A DNA stretch of 34,376 bases from Clostridiaceae bacterium. GTDB taxonomy: Bacteria > Bacillota > Clostridia > Saccharofermentanales > UBA5734. The stretch covers positions 1-34,376 of the forward strand of contig JAAYBY010000139.1 in the NCBI GenBank assembly GCA_012729935.1. The letters are read 5' to 3'. The notes under the pieces are model-generated. The model did not search any database. It was not told where the DNA came from and saw only the letters and a list, made by a program, of their open reading frames with translations. How positions within the stretch are numbered: the stretch's first letter is position 1; the number at the start of each line of letters is the position of its first letter. Both the position numbers and the translations under genes were made by a program. Positions 24,112-32,207 of the stretch are shown here, one piece after another.

Positions 24112-24231
24112 GAACGCAGTTCTTGTGATAGTTGCACAATTCTTAGACCTTATCCACCCTTGATTTGAAGCTAATCTTCCTTATTGCTGTGAGGGAGTAG
24201 CTAATAAAAGATGAAAGAGAGAGAATGCGCC

Positions 24232-25677
24232 ATGAAAAAAGTACTATCCCTGTTTCTTGCGATTTTCATGATTGTGGCTGTATTTGCAGGTTGCGATGGT
24301 TCAGAAACCACAGCTGCCCCGACCGATGGAACCACAACAAAAGGATCGGAAGGAACAACAACAACTGCGACAACAACAAAGGCACCTCCTGCTGAAGCGG
24401 AAGAAGTCTGGTTCTTCTCGTCGGTTGGAGCATATCAGAAAATACTCGAAGGCGAAGTTGCAAACTGGAACGACACAGTCGGTGCTGAAAAGGGTGTTTT
24501 CATTTTTATGGAAACCAACATTGACAACTACAGTACAGCATTCGATACGATGATTCAGTCGGGCACCTATCCCGATATCGCTGACATGTACGCCCGAGCC
24601 AATTATCTTGAAGCCGGTTATTTTACAGACCTGTATGAACTGGCGAAAGATTATCCGGAAGTTCAGACCACAATTGACCGCTGGGAACCATTCTTCGCAC
24701 AGGGTGTTTCTCTGCGTGGAGACAAACTGGTCTGCATGCCACTAGAATATGTTCCGATTAAAATGGTTTATAACAAAGAGATCTTTGATGAATGCGGCAT
24801 CACAGAGGCACCCCAATCCTGGGAAGACATCTACGATTATGCCAAAATCATCACAGAAAAAGGCGCTGGCGACTATTACGGATTTGCCTGGACATCGATG
24901 TGGACCGCTACTTTCCGTCGCTTCGTCTGCAAAGCCGGTGTTGCCTCCCTCGGCCGCGGCCAGTTTGACAACAATACGGCAACCTATGATTTTTCACCAT
25001 ACAAAGAGACAGTCGAGCTCATCGGCAGAATGTATCAGGAAGGCATGATGTTCCCGACACCGTTTGACCAGCACATCGACCCGATCCGTCAGCGTTTCTC
25101 TGAAGGACTGGTCGGTATGGAAATCGCTCCGGCATATGACTACTCGGTATACACCAAACAGTTCGTTGCCGATTTCGAATGGGTTGTCTGCGATGTTCCC
25201 GCCCTGGTTGGTTACGAACGTGAATTCAAGGGTGCTTCCCTGAACCGTGGTAATGTAACGATCACATCGTGGGTTGAAGAAGATCGTCTGCCTGCTACCG
25301 TTGAAGCATGGCTGTTCCTGAACAGTGATGGCCTCTATGAAACTCTGTTCGAGAACTCCGCTATTATCCCGCAGGATCCGGCGATCGCTGCCAAAGTTCT
25401 GGCTGAATCAGATGTTGATTTTGATCCGAACTGGATTCTGATGTCAGACGTCAAAAATTACACTGCTGAGCCGCCGCGTCCGGAATCACTCCTTACTCTG
25501 GAAGGCGACCCATATGAGACATTCTTCACCAACGTCATGACCGGTGATATCAACTGGGATGATGGCATTGAAGATCTGAACAAACGTTATAATGATGCTT
25601 ACGCTCAGGCAAAAGCGGATGGTTTGATCAATACTGATATTTATGAGACGACCTATAACCCTGGTCCGTGGGAGTAA
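24232..25677 (+). CDS. Extracellular solute-binding lipoprotein of a carbohydrate-type ABC importer
   Basis: This 481-residue protein is the substrate-capturing subunit anchored on the outer face of the membrane. The signal peptide MKKVLSLFLAIFMIVAVFAGC ends in a lipobox with the lipidated Cys at residue 21. A Thr/Ala-rich linker (about 24-55) follows, then a family 1-type binding domain. Segments such as FDTMIQSGTYPDIADMY, YNKEIFDECGITEAPQSWEDIYDYAKII and SEGLVGMEIAP are typical of these proteins. I chose the ATG at 24232 because the Lys-Lys-hydrophobic signal starts there; the in-frame ATG at 24211 would add a charged run, MKEREC. Two permease genes follow after a hairpin. Sugars, oligosaccharides or related solutes are usual ligands, but the ligand cannot be read here. 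Confidence 0.93.
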   Translation: MKKVLSLFLAIFMIVAVFAGCDGSETTAAPTDGTTTKGSEGTTTTATTTKAPPAEAEEVWFFSSVGAYQKILEGEVANWNDTVGAEKGVFIFMETNIDNYSTAFDTMIQSGTYPDIADMYARANYLEAGYFTDLYELAKDYPEVQTTIDRWEPFFAQGVSLRGDKLVCMPLEYVPIKMVYNKEIFDECGITEAPQSWEDIYDYAKIITEKGAGDYYGFAWTSMWTATFRRFVCKAGVASLGRGQFDNNTATYDFSPYKETVELIGRMYQEGMMFPTPFDQHIDPIRQRFSEGLVGMEIAPAYDYSVYTKQFVADFEWVVCDVPALVGYEREFKGASLNRGNVTITSWVEEDRLPATVEAWLFLNSDGLYETLFENSAIIPQDPAIAAKVLAESDVDFDPNWILMSDVKNYTAEPPRPESLLTLEGDPYETFFTNVMTGDINWDDGIEDLNKRYNDAYAQAKADGLINTDIYETTYNPGPWE

Positions 25678-25712
25678 GAACCTGAATAGTTAAGTAAGAT
25701 GCCAAATGAGTT

Positions 25713-25750
25713 ACAGGCGGCATGGCAACGTGCCGCCTGTATATGCTTTT
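25713..25750 (+). terminator. Hairpin between binding-protein and permease genes (partial terminator)
   Basis: ACAGGCGGCA (25713-25722) pairs perfectly with TGCCGCCTGT (25731-25740) around an 8-base loop. A short CTTTTTA follows six bases later. The weak U-run suggests partial termination or 3'-end protection, giving more binding protein than permease. A possible secondary -35 TTGACA lies at 25783-25788, but its -10 is poor. Confidence 0.65.
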
Positions 25751-25846
25751 TATATCAATTTCAGTTGTAAGGATTCTATCATTTGACAAATCACCATTTT
25801 ACTCCGTAATTCCAAGGATTTTATCTCAACGGAAGGTGGAATAACA

Positions 25847-26773
25847 TTGATCACTACACCTACACCACATACCCTCAAAAGAAGAGAGTATCTTCAGTCG
25901 TATGCGATGATTGCAATTAGCGTGATTGGTCTGGCATTGCTGGTTATCTATCCGCTCGGATGGATCCTCCGCTTTAGCCTCTACCGTTATGACGGAATTT
26001 CCGAACCGATCTATGTTGGCATGAGTAATTTCATCAGAGCCTTCGGTGCGAACGGTGCACGCTACTGGCAAACGGTTAGAAATACATTTGTTTTCGCTTT
26101 TGGCAAACTGCTTGTTGAAATCCCGCTCGCATTGGTTCTGGCGTATATTGTTGCTGGAAAAATAAAAGGAAGAAGTTTTTTCAGAACGGTCTATTTTCTG
26201 CCGTCTATGCTCTCTGTTGCAGTAATGGGTATCATGTTCTATTACCTGTTTGGTTCGTACAGTGGAGCGATCAATGAAATTGTCAGAATGTTCGGCGGTG
26301 CTGGAAATACCCGCTGGTTCAGCAGCGGAACGCTGGCAATGATCGTTATCATGATTGCGTCCGTCTGGCAGAACTTCGGTATCAACATGTTGTTCTTTAT
26401 GACCGGTCTGCAAAGTATTCCGGAAGAACTGTATGAGGCAGCCACCATAGACGGCGCCAATTCGGTTCAGCGCTTTTTCCGAATCACCATTCCGATGCTC
26501 GCACCGGTCAGCCAGATGGTCATTATGAACGCACTGCTCGGTTCTTTGAAAGTTGTCGATCTTGTTTTAGCGATGACCAACGGAGCGCCGAATTTCCAAA
26601 CTGAGATGATGATGAGCTATGTTTACAAACTGTTCTTTGCATCTACGCAGTTGGGAACAGCAAATAATTTCGGGTATGGTGCGGCATTGAGTGTAATTAC
26701 GGCGGTAATTCTGACTGTTGTGACATTGATCTATCTGCGTGTTACCCATAAGGGTAGCGAGATTCACGATTGA
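25847..26773 (+). CDS. ABC importer permease 1 (sugar type, MalF/UgpA-like)
   Basis: This 308-residue polytopic permease has about six helices, beginning with SYAMIAISVIGLALLVIYPLGW. The cytoplasmic EAA loop (EELYEAATIDGANSVQRFFRITIP, about 193-217) docks the ATPase. The A-x-I-D-G-A pattern is that of carbohydrate-type importers. The start is a TTG at 25847 after AGGTGGA with 6-base spacing; no ATG is suitably placed. It forms the membrane channel with permease 2, whose gene begins 14 bases downstream. No cognate ATPase gene lies in the window, so a shared MsiK/UgpC-type ATPase encoded elsewhere is expected. Confidence 0.92.
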   Translation: MITTPTPHTLKRREYLQSYAMIAISVIGLALLVIYPLGWILRFSLYRYDGISEPIYVGMSNFIRAFGANGARYWQTVRNTFVFAFGKLLVEIPLALVLAYIVAGKIKGRSFFRTVYFLPSMLSVAVMGIMFYYLFGSYSGAINEIVRMFGGAGNTRWFSSGTLAMIVIMIASVWQNFGINMLFFMTGLQSIPEELYEAATIDGANSVQRFFRITIPMLAPVSQMVIMNALLGSLKVVDLVLAMTNGAPNFQTEMMMSYVYKLFFASTQLGTANNFGYGAALSVITAVILTVVTLIYLRVTHKGSEIHD

Positions 26774-26787
26774 GGGGGAGAGCCACT

Positions 26788-27669
26788 ATGAATAAAAAAC
26801 AACACTGGAGTCAGGTTTTCCTCTATCTGTTTCTCATTGCAATTGTGGTCATTACACTTGTCCCGTTGCTTTATACTGTGTCAGCTTCGTTTAAACCCAA
26901 CACAGAGATAATGCAGGGCGGTGCGCATCTGTGGCCAAAAGACCCCACGCTGCAGAACTATATTGATGCCTGGGAGATGGGTTCTTCAGGCGGCAGAGGT
27001 GTCAGCCGCAGAGCTGTCAACTTCGCTGATTATACGGTTAACTCTTTGATCATGTCGACGATCACAATGATCGGTACGCTGATTTTGACATCGATGACGG
27101 CTTACGCCTTTCAGAGAGGACAATTTCCAGGCCGACAATTTCTCTACTGGACCTTTTTGTCGACCATGTTCATATCGGCTGGATCTGTCACAATCTATCC
27201 AATCATCCAGCTGGCTGCAAAAGTTGATTTAAATAACCTTTATGGTGCTGCTATCGTTCAGGTTTTCTTGACAGGTGCTGCCAATCTGTTCCTGACAGTC
27301 GGCTATCTGCGGACGATCAGCAAAGAAATCGACGAATCAGCAAAGATTGACGGGTGTTCGTTCTTCCAGACCTATTTAAGAATTATTCTACCGCTGTCTA
27401 AACCTATTATGGCGACGATCGCTTTGATGAGCTTCCGTGCAGCCTGGAACGCCTACCTCATGCCGATGGTCTTTACACTTGGTAAAACATCACAGTATCC
27501 ATTGACAGTCGGTATCGTGGCCCTGAAGAATTTCGGCGGTGAGGGCGCATCTCAGTATAATCTGCTGATGGCCGGCACCATGTTCTCCATCATGCCCATG
27601 ATCACAATCTACCTGATCATGAATAAGTACTTTGTTTCCGGCATTACGGCTGGAGCAGTTAAAGGCTGA
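26788..27669 (+). CDS. ABC importer permease 2 (sugar type, MalG/UgpE-like)
   Basis: This 293-residue second channel subunit has a first helix at about 8-33 (VFLYLFLIAIVVITLVPLLY), about six helices overall, and the EAA loop KEIDESAKIDGCSFFQTYLR (about 179-198). The long loop after the first helix (FKPNTEIMQGGAHLWPKDPTLQNY) is typical of MalG-type permeases. I chose the ATG at 26788, which follows GAGGGGGAG; a TTG at 26770 is in frame but overlaps that site. It is followed by a strong terminator, closing the binding-protein/permease operon. Confidence 0.92.
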   Translation: MNKKQHWSQVFLYLFLIAIVVITLVPLLYTVSASFKPNTEIMQGGAHLWPKDPTLQNYIDAWEMGSSGGRGVSRRAVNFADYTVNSLIMSTITMIGTLILTSMTAYAFQRGQFPGRQFLYWTFLSTMFISAGSVTIYPIIQLAAKVDLNNLYGAAIVQVFLTGAANLFLTVGYLRTISKEIDESAKIDGCSFFQTYLRIILPLSKPIMATIALMSFRAAWNAYLMPMVFTLGKTSQYPLTVGIVALKNFGGEGASQYNLLMAGTMFSIMPMITIYLIMNKYFVSGITAGAVKG

Positions 27670-27731
27670 TTCAGTTTAGGATTTCACCCGTTTAGTTTTT
27701 GGGAATTGAGTCAGATACAAAAACAAGATAG

Positions 27732-27769
27732 ACACCCGGACTTTGTCAATGTTCAGTCCGGGTGTTTTT
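27732..27769 (+). terminator. Rho-independent terminator of the importer operon
   Basis: ACACCCGGACT (27732-27742) pairs perfectly with AGTCCGGGTGT (27755-27765) over 11 bases around a 12-base loop. It runs straight into TTTTT. It separates the importer operon from the SLC13-like gene. Confidence 0.9.
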
Positions 27770-27791
27770 GTAATGGAGTGATTTTGTCAAC

Positions 27792-27821
27792 TTTACAAAG
27801 ATGACGTTCTGCTGATACAAT
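27792..27821 (+). promoter_or_regulatory. Promoter of the SLC13/MatC-like permease gene
   Basis: TTTACA (27792-27797) and TACAAT (27816-27821) are separated by 18 bases. The -10 is extended by TGA at 27813-27815. No TTTCGAAA motif occurs in this intergenic region, so the gene is probably outside the regulon. Confidence 0.6.
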
Positions 27822-27908
27822 CGGTGGGATAAAATGTATTTGTTTAATCAGACAATTATAAAGTGATGATACGTATTTAAGTCTTTGACCTGAAGGAAAG
27901 GAATCACC

Positions 27909-29186
27909 ATGGAAAATTGGCTGCCACTTGTTTCCCTTATTTTTCTCATTGTTGCGATTGCGGCTGGTTTTATTACGAAAATCAATACCGGATTTATTGC
28001 TGTCGGACTCGCGCTCATACTCGGTCGAATGAGCGGAATTTCGGATGGTGAGATTGTCAGGGGCTTCAATTACTCTTTGTTTTTTACGTTGACGGGCGTG
28101 ACTTTCCTGTTTAGCATTGCCCAGCATAACGGGACACTTGAACTGTTTGCTACAAAAGTCGTCGCCTTATTCAGCAAACGCGCTTATCTGATCCCGATTG
28201 TTATCTATTTACTGGCAGTTGTTTTGTCAGCCATCGGACCGGGAACAATTCCTGTCACAGCACTGATTGCTCCGATCGCCATTTCACTGGCGATCCAGAT
28301 GCGTGTGGAACCGATCCGTCTGGCACCGTTTGGTATTCTCGGTGCCTGCGCCGGCGGATTCTCGCATATTGCCCCGACCGGTATCATCGGGATTACCGTT
28401 GCAGCAGATAATGGTATAACAGGCCTGAAATACTCGCTGGTGCTCGGCCTGGTTGTTGGTATGGGGCTTTACGCCCTGATGCTCTATTTCGCTTTCAAAT
28501 GTTACAACATGAAGACGGCACTGCCAATGCGCCCGTCTGATCTGCCATCGTTCAGCAGAAACCAGTGGATCACACTGGCCGGTATTCTGGTGATGACGCT
28601 GCTGATTCTGTTATTCAAGGTCAATGTCGGATTGGCAGCCTTTATCGTCTCGATGGTTCTTTTACTGCTTCGCGTCGCGGACGAGCAGAAATCGCTGGCC
28701 GGCATTCCGCTCGGAACCTTATGGCTGGTTACCGGTGTTGGTGTTTTGATGAATCTGGTGCTTGAACTGGGCGGCATCGATCTTCTGGCCGGTCTTCTGG
28801 CCAAGCTGATGACACGGACGACAGCGGCTCCGATCATTTCTCTGACCAGTGGTATTTTATCCTGGTTCTCATCTACGTCCGGCGTTGTCCTGCCAACATT
28901 AATCCCGACTGTTCCCAACATCGCCCAGCAGGTCAGCGGCGTCAATATGGCGGAAATGGTTATCGCGATCAGTACAGGCTCACATGCAGCTGCTCTGAGT
29001 CCGCTGTCGACGCTCGGAGCCCTGGCAATCGCTGCTTATACCACCATGACGGATACGGACGCCAGAAAGCGCAACAAATTGTTCGGCCAGATGTTTATTG
29101 TATCAATCATCGGTGTTTTACTGATGGCTGTACTCTCCTGGACGGGGCTGTTCGGACTGATTGCCAGAAGTGTACCGATAACCTGA
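27909..29186 (+). CDS. SLC13/MatC-like organic-anion permease
   Basis: This 425-residue polytopic protein has about 11-12 hydrophobic helices in two inverted halves. The build resembles the ion-transporter (IT) superfamily: a first hairpin-like helix pair with Gly/Pro-rich segments (LSAIGPGTIPVTALIAPIAISLAI; GACAGGFSHIAPTGIIG), and matching segments in the second half (SGILSWFSSTSGVVLPTLIPTVP; STGSHAAALSPLSTLGALA). The MatC/dicarboxylate-carrier group is the closest that I recognise, so malonate, C4-dicarboxylates or other small organic acids are plausible. The assignment to family rests on pattern only. AAGGAAAGGA precedes the ATG. The gene has its own promoter, and its 3' end lies 12 bases from the convergent ABC-2 permease gene. 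Confidence 0.78.
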   Translation: MENWLPLVSLIFLIVAIAAGFITKINTGFIAVGLALILGRMSGISDGEIVRGFNYSLFFTLTGVTFLFSIAQHNGTLELFATKVVALFSKRAYLIPIVIYLLAVVLSAIGPGTIPVTALIAPIAISLAIQMRVEPIRLAPFGILGACAGGFSHIAPTGIIGITVAADNGITGLKYSLVLGLVVGMGLYALMLYFAFKCYNMKTALPMRPSDLPSFSRNQWITLAGILVMTLLILLFKVNVGLAAFIVSMVLLLLRVADEQKSLAGIPLGTLWLVTGVGVLMNLVLELGGIDLLAGLLAKLMTRTTAAPIISLTSGILSWFSSTSGVVLPTLIPTVPNIAQQVSGVNMAEMVIAISTGSHAAALSPLSTLGALAIAAYTTMTDTDARKRNKLFGQMFIVSIIGVLLMAVLSWTGLFGLIARSVPIT

Positions 29187-29198
29187 TTTAATCCTGAC

Positions 29199-30329
29199 TC
29201 ACCGCATCTGCCTGGTTCGCTGCACCTGCGTAATATAGCCGATGAAAAACAGTAAAAAAGCCAATGCAACCGGTATGGCCGGCGGTAGAACCGGGTATCC
29301 GTAAAGGGCGGCCAGCGTCCATCCCTGAGGTAAATACTGCCCTAATTTTGTTATTAAAGGTTCAGTCAGCTGGAAGAAACAACCGCTTGCTATACCGAGA
29401 ACAAGCAAAATCAGCAAACTGAAAAACAGCCGGATACAGTCATGCAACAAATTGAGCAACTGGCCGAGTCCAAGCATCAGCAGGAGGCAAACCGCCAGCA
29501 GACCCCATTCGTGTATTCGAATGGGTGATTGCATCAGGCAATACATAGCGACCGAATAAAGCATGATCTGAATCAGGCCCATCAGAAATAAGGTCAGGAG
29601 TGACAGGGCGTAATCGATGACCAGACCGTGGGGCGTTGCCATCAACCGGCGTCGAATCAAACTGCCGGATAGCAACAATGAACCCAATACCGCATAGATA
29701 GACAGAAAGAAAACTTCCATCGAATAATCAGATACGATGTAGGTGAGAGCCGGTTGCCTGACCGGTGCACCCGTGTAGATGATGTCCAGACGGGCCTGGT
29801 TTTGTGCGAATACCGATGCAGCCTCATCAAATTGCTGAGACAGATCATCCGGGATACTGAGTTCCAGAGAACGGTACCGGTCTTCAAGCTGGCTGAGAAA
29901 TACGCGGCGCGTATGTTCTGGCAGCACTTCCGCGGCAACTGCTTCCGCAACAACTGTGGTGACGAGCGAACCCTCTGCCATACGATAAGACAGCAGCATT
30001 TCTTCGAGTGTTTCCAGTGAGCGGTCAAAGCCGGGCTGGATGGTCAAGATACCATCGATTGATTTTTGAACCAGTTTTCGATTGGCTTCGTCAGTTGTGG
30101 CGAGACTGACGTCCCAATTCAGTTCTCGTAGATTTTCGACAAGCATCTGGCTGGTCGCAGTCTGGTCGAGATCAATGACAGCTAATCTGATCTCTGCCTG
30201 TCTGTTGGCGCGATTCGCTGTCCCTGCAATCAAACCAAGCATCAGGGGCACAATCAGCAGCAGAATCATCAGGCCGCGTGCCGCGAATAACGTCTGCCAT
30301 TTCAGTTTGAGCAGGACTAAAAATCGCAT
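29199..30329 (-). CDS. ABC-2-type transporter permease B
   Basis: This 376-residue permease has an N-terminal helix (about 15-35, GLMILLLIVPLMLGLIAG), an extracytoplasmic domain of some 170 residues, then five to six C-terminal helices. This is the YhaP/NatB-like build of ABC-2 exporters with a large ectodomain. GGAGG lies 6 bases before the ATG, and the gene overlaps the preceding permease gene by 13 bases. Permeases A and B have the same layout and probably form a heterodimer with the ATPase encoded upstream. The cargo is unknown. It is the last gene of the operon. Confidence 0.87.
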   Translation of the reverse strand: MRFLVLLKLKWQTLFAARGLMILLLIVPLMLGLIAGTANRANRQAEIRLAVIDLDQTATSQMLVENLRELNWDVSLATTDEANRKLVQKSIDGILTIQPGFDRSLETLEEMLLSYRMAEGSLVTTVVAEAVAAEVLPEHTRRVFLSQLEDRYRSLELSIPDDLSQQFDEAASVFAQNQARLDIIYTGAPVRQPALTYIVSDYSMEVFFLSIYAVLGSLLLSGSLIRRRLMATPHGLVIDYALSLLTLFLMGLIQIMLYSVAMYCLMQSPIRIHEWGLLAVCLLLMLGLGQLLNLLHDCIRLFFSLLILLVLGIASGCFFQLTEPLITKLGQYLPQGWTLAALYGYPVLPPAIPVALAFLLFFIGYITQVQRTRQMR

Positions 30330-31543
30330 ACTGAACCTCCAGCCTCAATCGATTGACGTTTCAGATGCCAGCTGAACGCGGACAAACCGGTTGCGGTAGC
30401 GGTAAAGAGAATGACAGCCGGAATGACAAAAGGAAGATGTCCTTGTCCCTGCAGAATCCGGTAAAAGGATTGAAAAGCCCAGTATACAGGCGTTATCTGG
30501 CCCATTTTTAATATATAGGAAGGTAGAAGCTGCTCAGGATAAATACAGCCTGAGCTAAGCATCATGGCCAGAATCATCAACCAGGCACCCAGCAGGATCG
30601 TCTGATCCGGCCTGGCGAAATTGGCAGCCGATTGCGCCAGCAAGGCCGAAATCCAGTACAATGCAAGAATCGTCAGGATAAATTGAAGGCGGTTCATCTC
30701 CGGATAAATCTTAAAAAGCCCGATAACCATTGGGATCAGTGTGCCAGTCAGCCAGAACAGGCCGCTGACCTGCCTGGCGATGACCGATTGCCACCAACTG
30801 ACATTTGCGATGATGATCCGCTCACGAACGCCACTAGCCCGCTCTTGTTGAATCTGGGTTATCAGAAGCAGGCTAATGAGCAGGATGAACAACGACATGA
30901 GACTGCTGATGACGAAAGCAACAGTGTTGAGTTTGGCTGATTCATCGATCGACAAGACAGCACGGCGGCCGAAGACCAGAAAGGCGCCGCGCGACGCTGC
31001 CCGGTCCAGGATCTGAACAATTTCGTCGTTGTCATTATAGAGCGGCCTCAAATGAGCTGCGAAGGCAAAGTAATTAGCCTGAACCCCCTCGATGCTATTG
31101 GACATGTTATCCAGCATTCGGATGAACAGACTTGACTCGATCGGCTTCCGGTCATTCAGATGAACCATCAGGGGTGGCCGTTCTTCAGCGCGGAGGCTGA
31201 TAGCGTAGAAATCATCAGGAATAACCAGGATCATCAACGACTCATTACGTTCCAGTCGATCAGAGGCTGCAGGTAGTGATTCCACATAAACCTGATCGAC
31301 TAGTTCCATTTCAGCAATTTGCTCGATTATTTTTTTGGATAACAAGGTCTTATCCTGATCGACAACGGAAAAGGACACCGGCTGGAATAACTCCGAGCTG
31401 TCCGGTTCAAAAGACGGCAGACCCCATAATAGGTAAGCAGACAGTATAAGCATGATGACAACAAACATAAGTGTACGGATATTGAGCATGGAGCGCATGT
31501 CAAAAACAATGAGCTGCCAGACTGTCCTCAGTTTACCAGCCAT
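30317..31543 (-). CDS. ABC-2-type transporter permease A
   Basis: This 408-residue permease has an N-terminal helix (about 25-42, LMFVVIMLILSAYLLWG), an ectodomain of about 170 residues, and about six C-terminal helices that include LMSLFILLISLLLITQI and LLGAWLMILAMMLSSGCIYP. The architecture is that of ABC-2 exporters and parallels permease B. I use the ATG at 31543; a GTG at 31549 is in frame two codons upstream. The start overlaps the ATPase gene's end by 11 bases, showing tight coupling. A tail (GGSVCDF) carries the ribosome binding site of permease B inside its codons. Confidence 0.87.
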   Translation of the reverse strand: MAGKLRTVWQLIVFDMRSMLNIRTLMFVVIMLILSAYLLWGLPSFEPDSSELFQPVSFSVVDQDKTLLSKKIIEQIAEMELVDQVYVESLPAASDRLERNESLMILVIPDDFYAISLRAEERPPLMVHLNDRKPIESSLFIRMLDNMSNSIEGVQANYFAFAAHLRPLYNDNDEIVQILDRAASRGAFLVFGRRAVLSIDESAKLNTVAFVISSLMSLFILLISLLLITQIQQERASGVRERIIIANVSWWQSVIARQVSGLFWLTGTLIPMVIGLFKIYPEMNRLQFILTILALYWISALLAQSAANFARPDQTILLGAWLMILAMMLSSGCIYPEQLLPSYILKMGQITPVYWAFQSFYRILQGQGHLPFVIPAVILFTATATGLSAFSWHLKRQSIEAGGSVCDF

Positions 31544-32207
31544 GAACACCCGCCTCGGCGATGACGCCGTCTTTCAGCGTGATAATCCGGTCACAGACGC
31601 TGGCGAGCTCCTGGTAATAGTGATTAACCATCAGGACAGTGCAGTTGTGGTCCTTCAGGCTGAGAATCGTCTTCAGGATTGCATCTCTGTTTTCTTCATC
31701 AATGCCCGCTGTCGGCTCATCCAACAGCAAAAGCCGGGGTAGTCCGATCAGACCGGCAGCCAGGTTGACCCGCCTGGCCATACCACCAGAACACCGGGCG
31801 ACTTTCTTTTGGAGAAAGGATGTGACATGACTCATCTCTGCGGCCGAATCAACGGCTTCGCGCCTTTTTGTTCCGGTAAATCCTTTGATCGCTGCCCAGA
31901 AATGCAGGTTTTGACGAACGGTCAATTGAGGAGACAATGCCACTTGCTGTGGTACGAATCCGATCATCGAACGGTATTGAACCGGTTGGGTGATGGGAAT
32001 CTGACAGAGCGATACAGAGCCCTGATCGGCAGGCAGAATGGATGCCAGGATATGGATCAGGGTTGTTTTACCGGCACCGTTGCTGCCGCAAATGCCGACA
32101 ATCTGGGACGGAGAACAAGTAAAGGAAACGCCGTTCAGAACAGGTTCTTTCTGGTAGGCTTTGTGAACATTATCGACAACCAGCATGTGCTCTTGTACCG
32201 TCCGCAT
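31533..32207 (-). CDS. ABC-2-type exporter ATP-binding protein
   Basis: This 224-residue ATPase has intact motifs: Walker A GSNGAGKT (41-48), Q-loop in FVPQQ (about 85-89), signature CSGGM (139-143), Walker B LLLLDEPTAGID (E164 catalytic) and the H-loop (VNHYYQE). The LDEPTAGID form and short length match the NatA/DrrA-type partners of ABC-2 permeases. The ATG directly follows the stop of the zinc-ribbon gene (TAGATG) with no clear ribosome binding site, which implies translational coupling. A later Met (residue 8) is a possible alternative start. It powers permeases A and B. Confidence 0.93.
   Translation of the reverse strand: MRTVQEHMLVVDNVHKAYQKEPVLNGVSFTCSPSQIVGICGSNGAGKTTLIHILASILPADQGSVSLCQIPITQPVQYRSMIGFVPQQVALSPQLTVRQNLHFWAAIKGFTGTKRREAVDSAAEMSHVTSFLQKKVARCSGGMARRVNLAAGLIGLPRLLLLDEPTAGIDEENRDAILKTILSLKDHNCTVLMVNHYYQELASVCDRIITLKDGVIAEAGVHGW

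Larger units (their letters stand above)
23879..24231. promoter_or_regulatory. 353-base divergent regulatory region (amidohydrolase / solute-binding protein)
   Basis: No gene is visible. On the minus strand a full-consensus -10 TATAAT lies at 23938-23933 for the amidohydrolase, with only a poor -35 (TTTTCT). On the plus side are operators 6/7 (24046-24070), a promoter (24083-24111) and a leader of about 115 bases. The leader contains GTTGCACAATT (24131-24141) and ACCTTATCCACCC (24147-24159), both also found before the ceramidase-like gene. The segment 23950-24040 shows nothing I can name. Confidence 0.6.
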
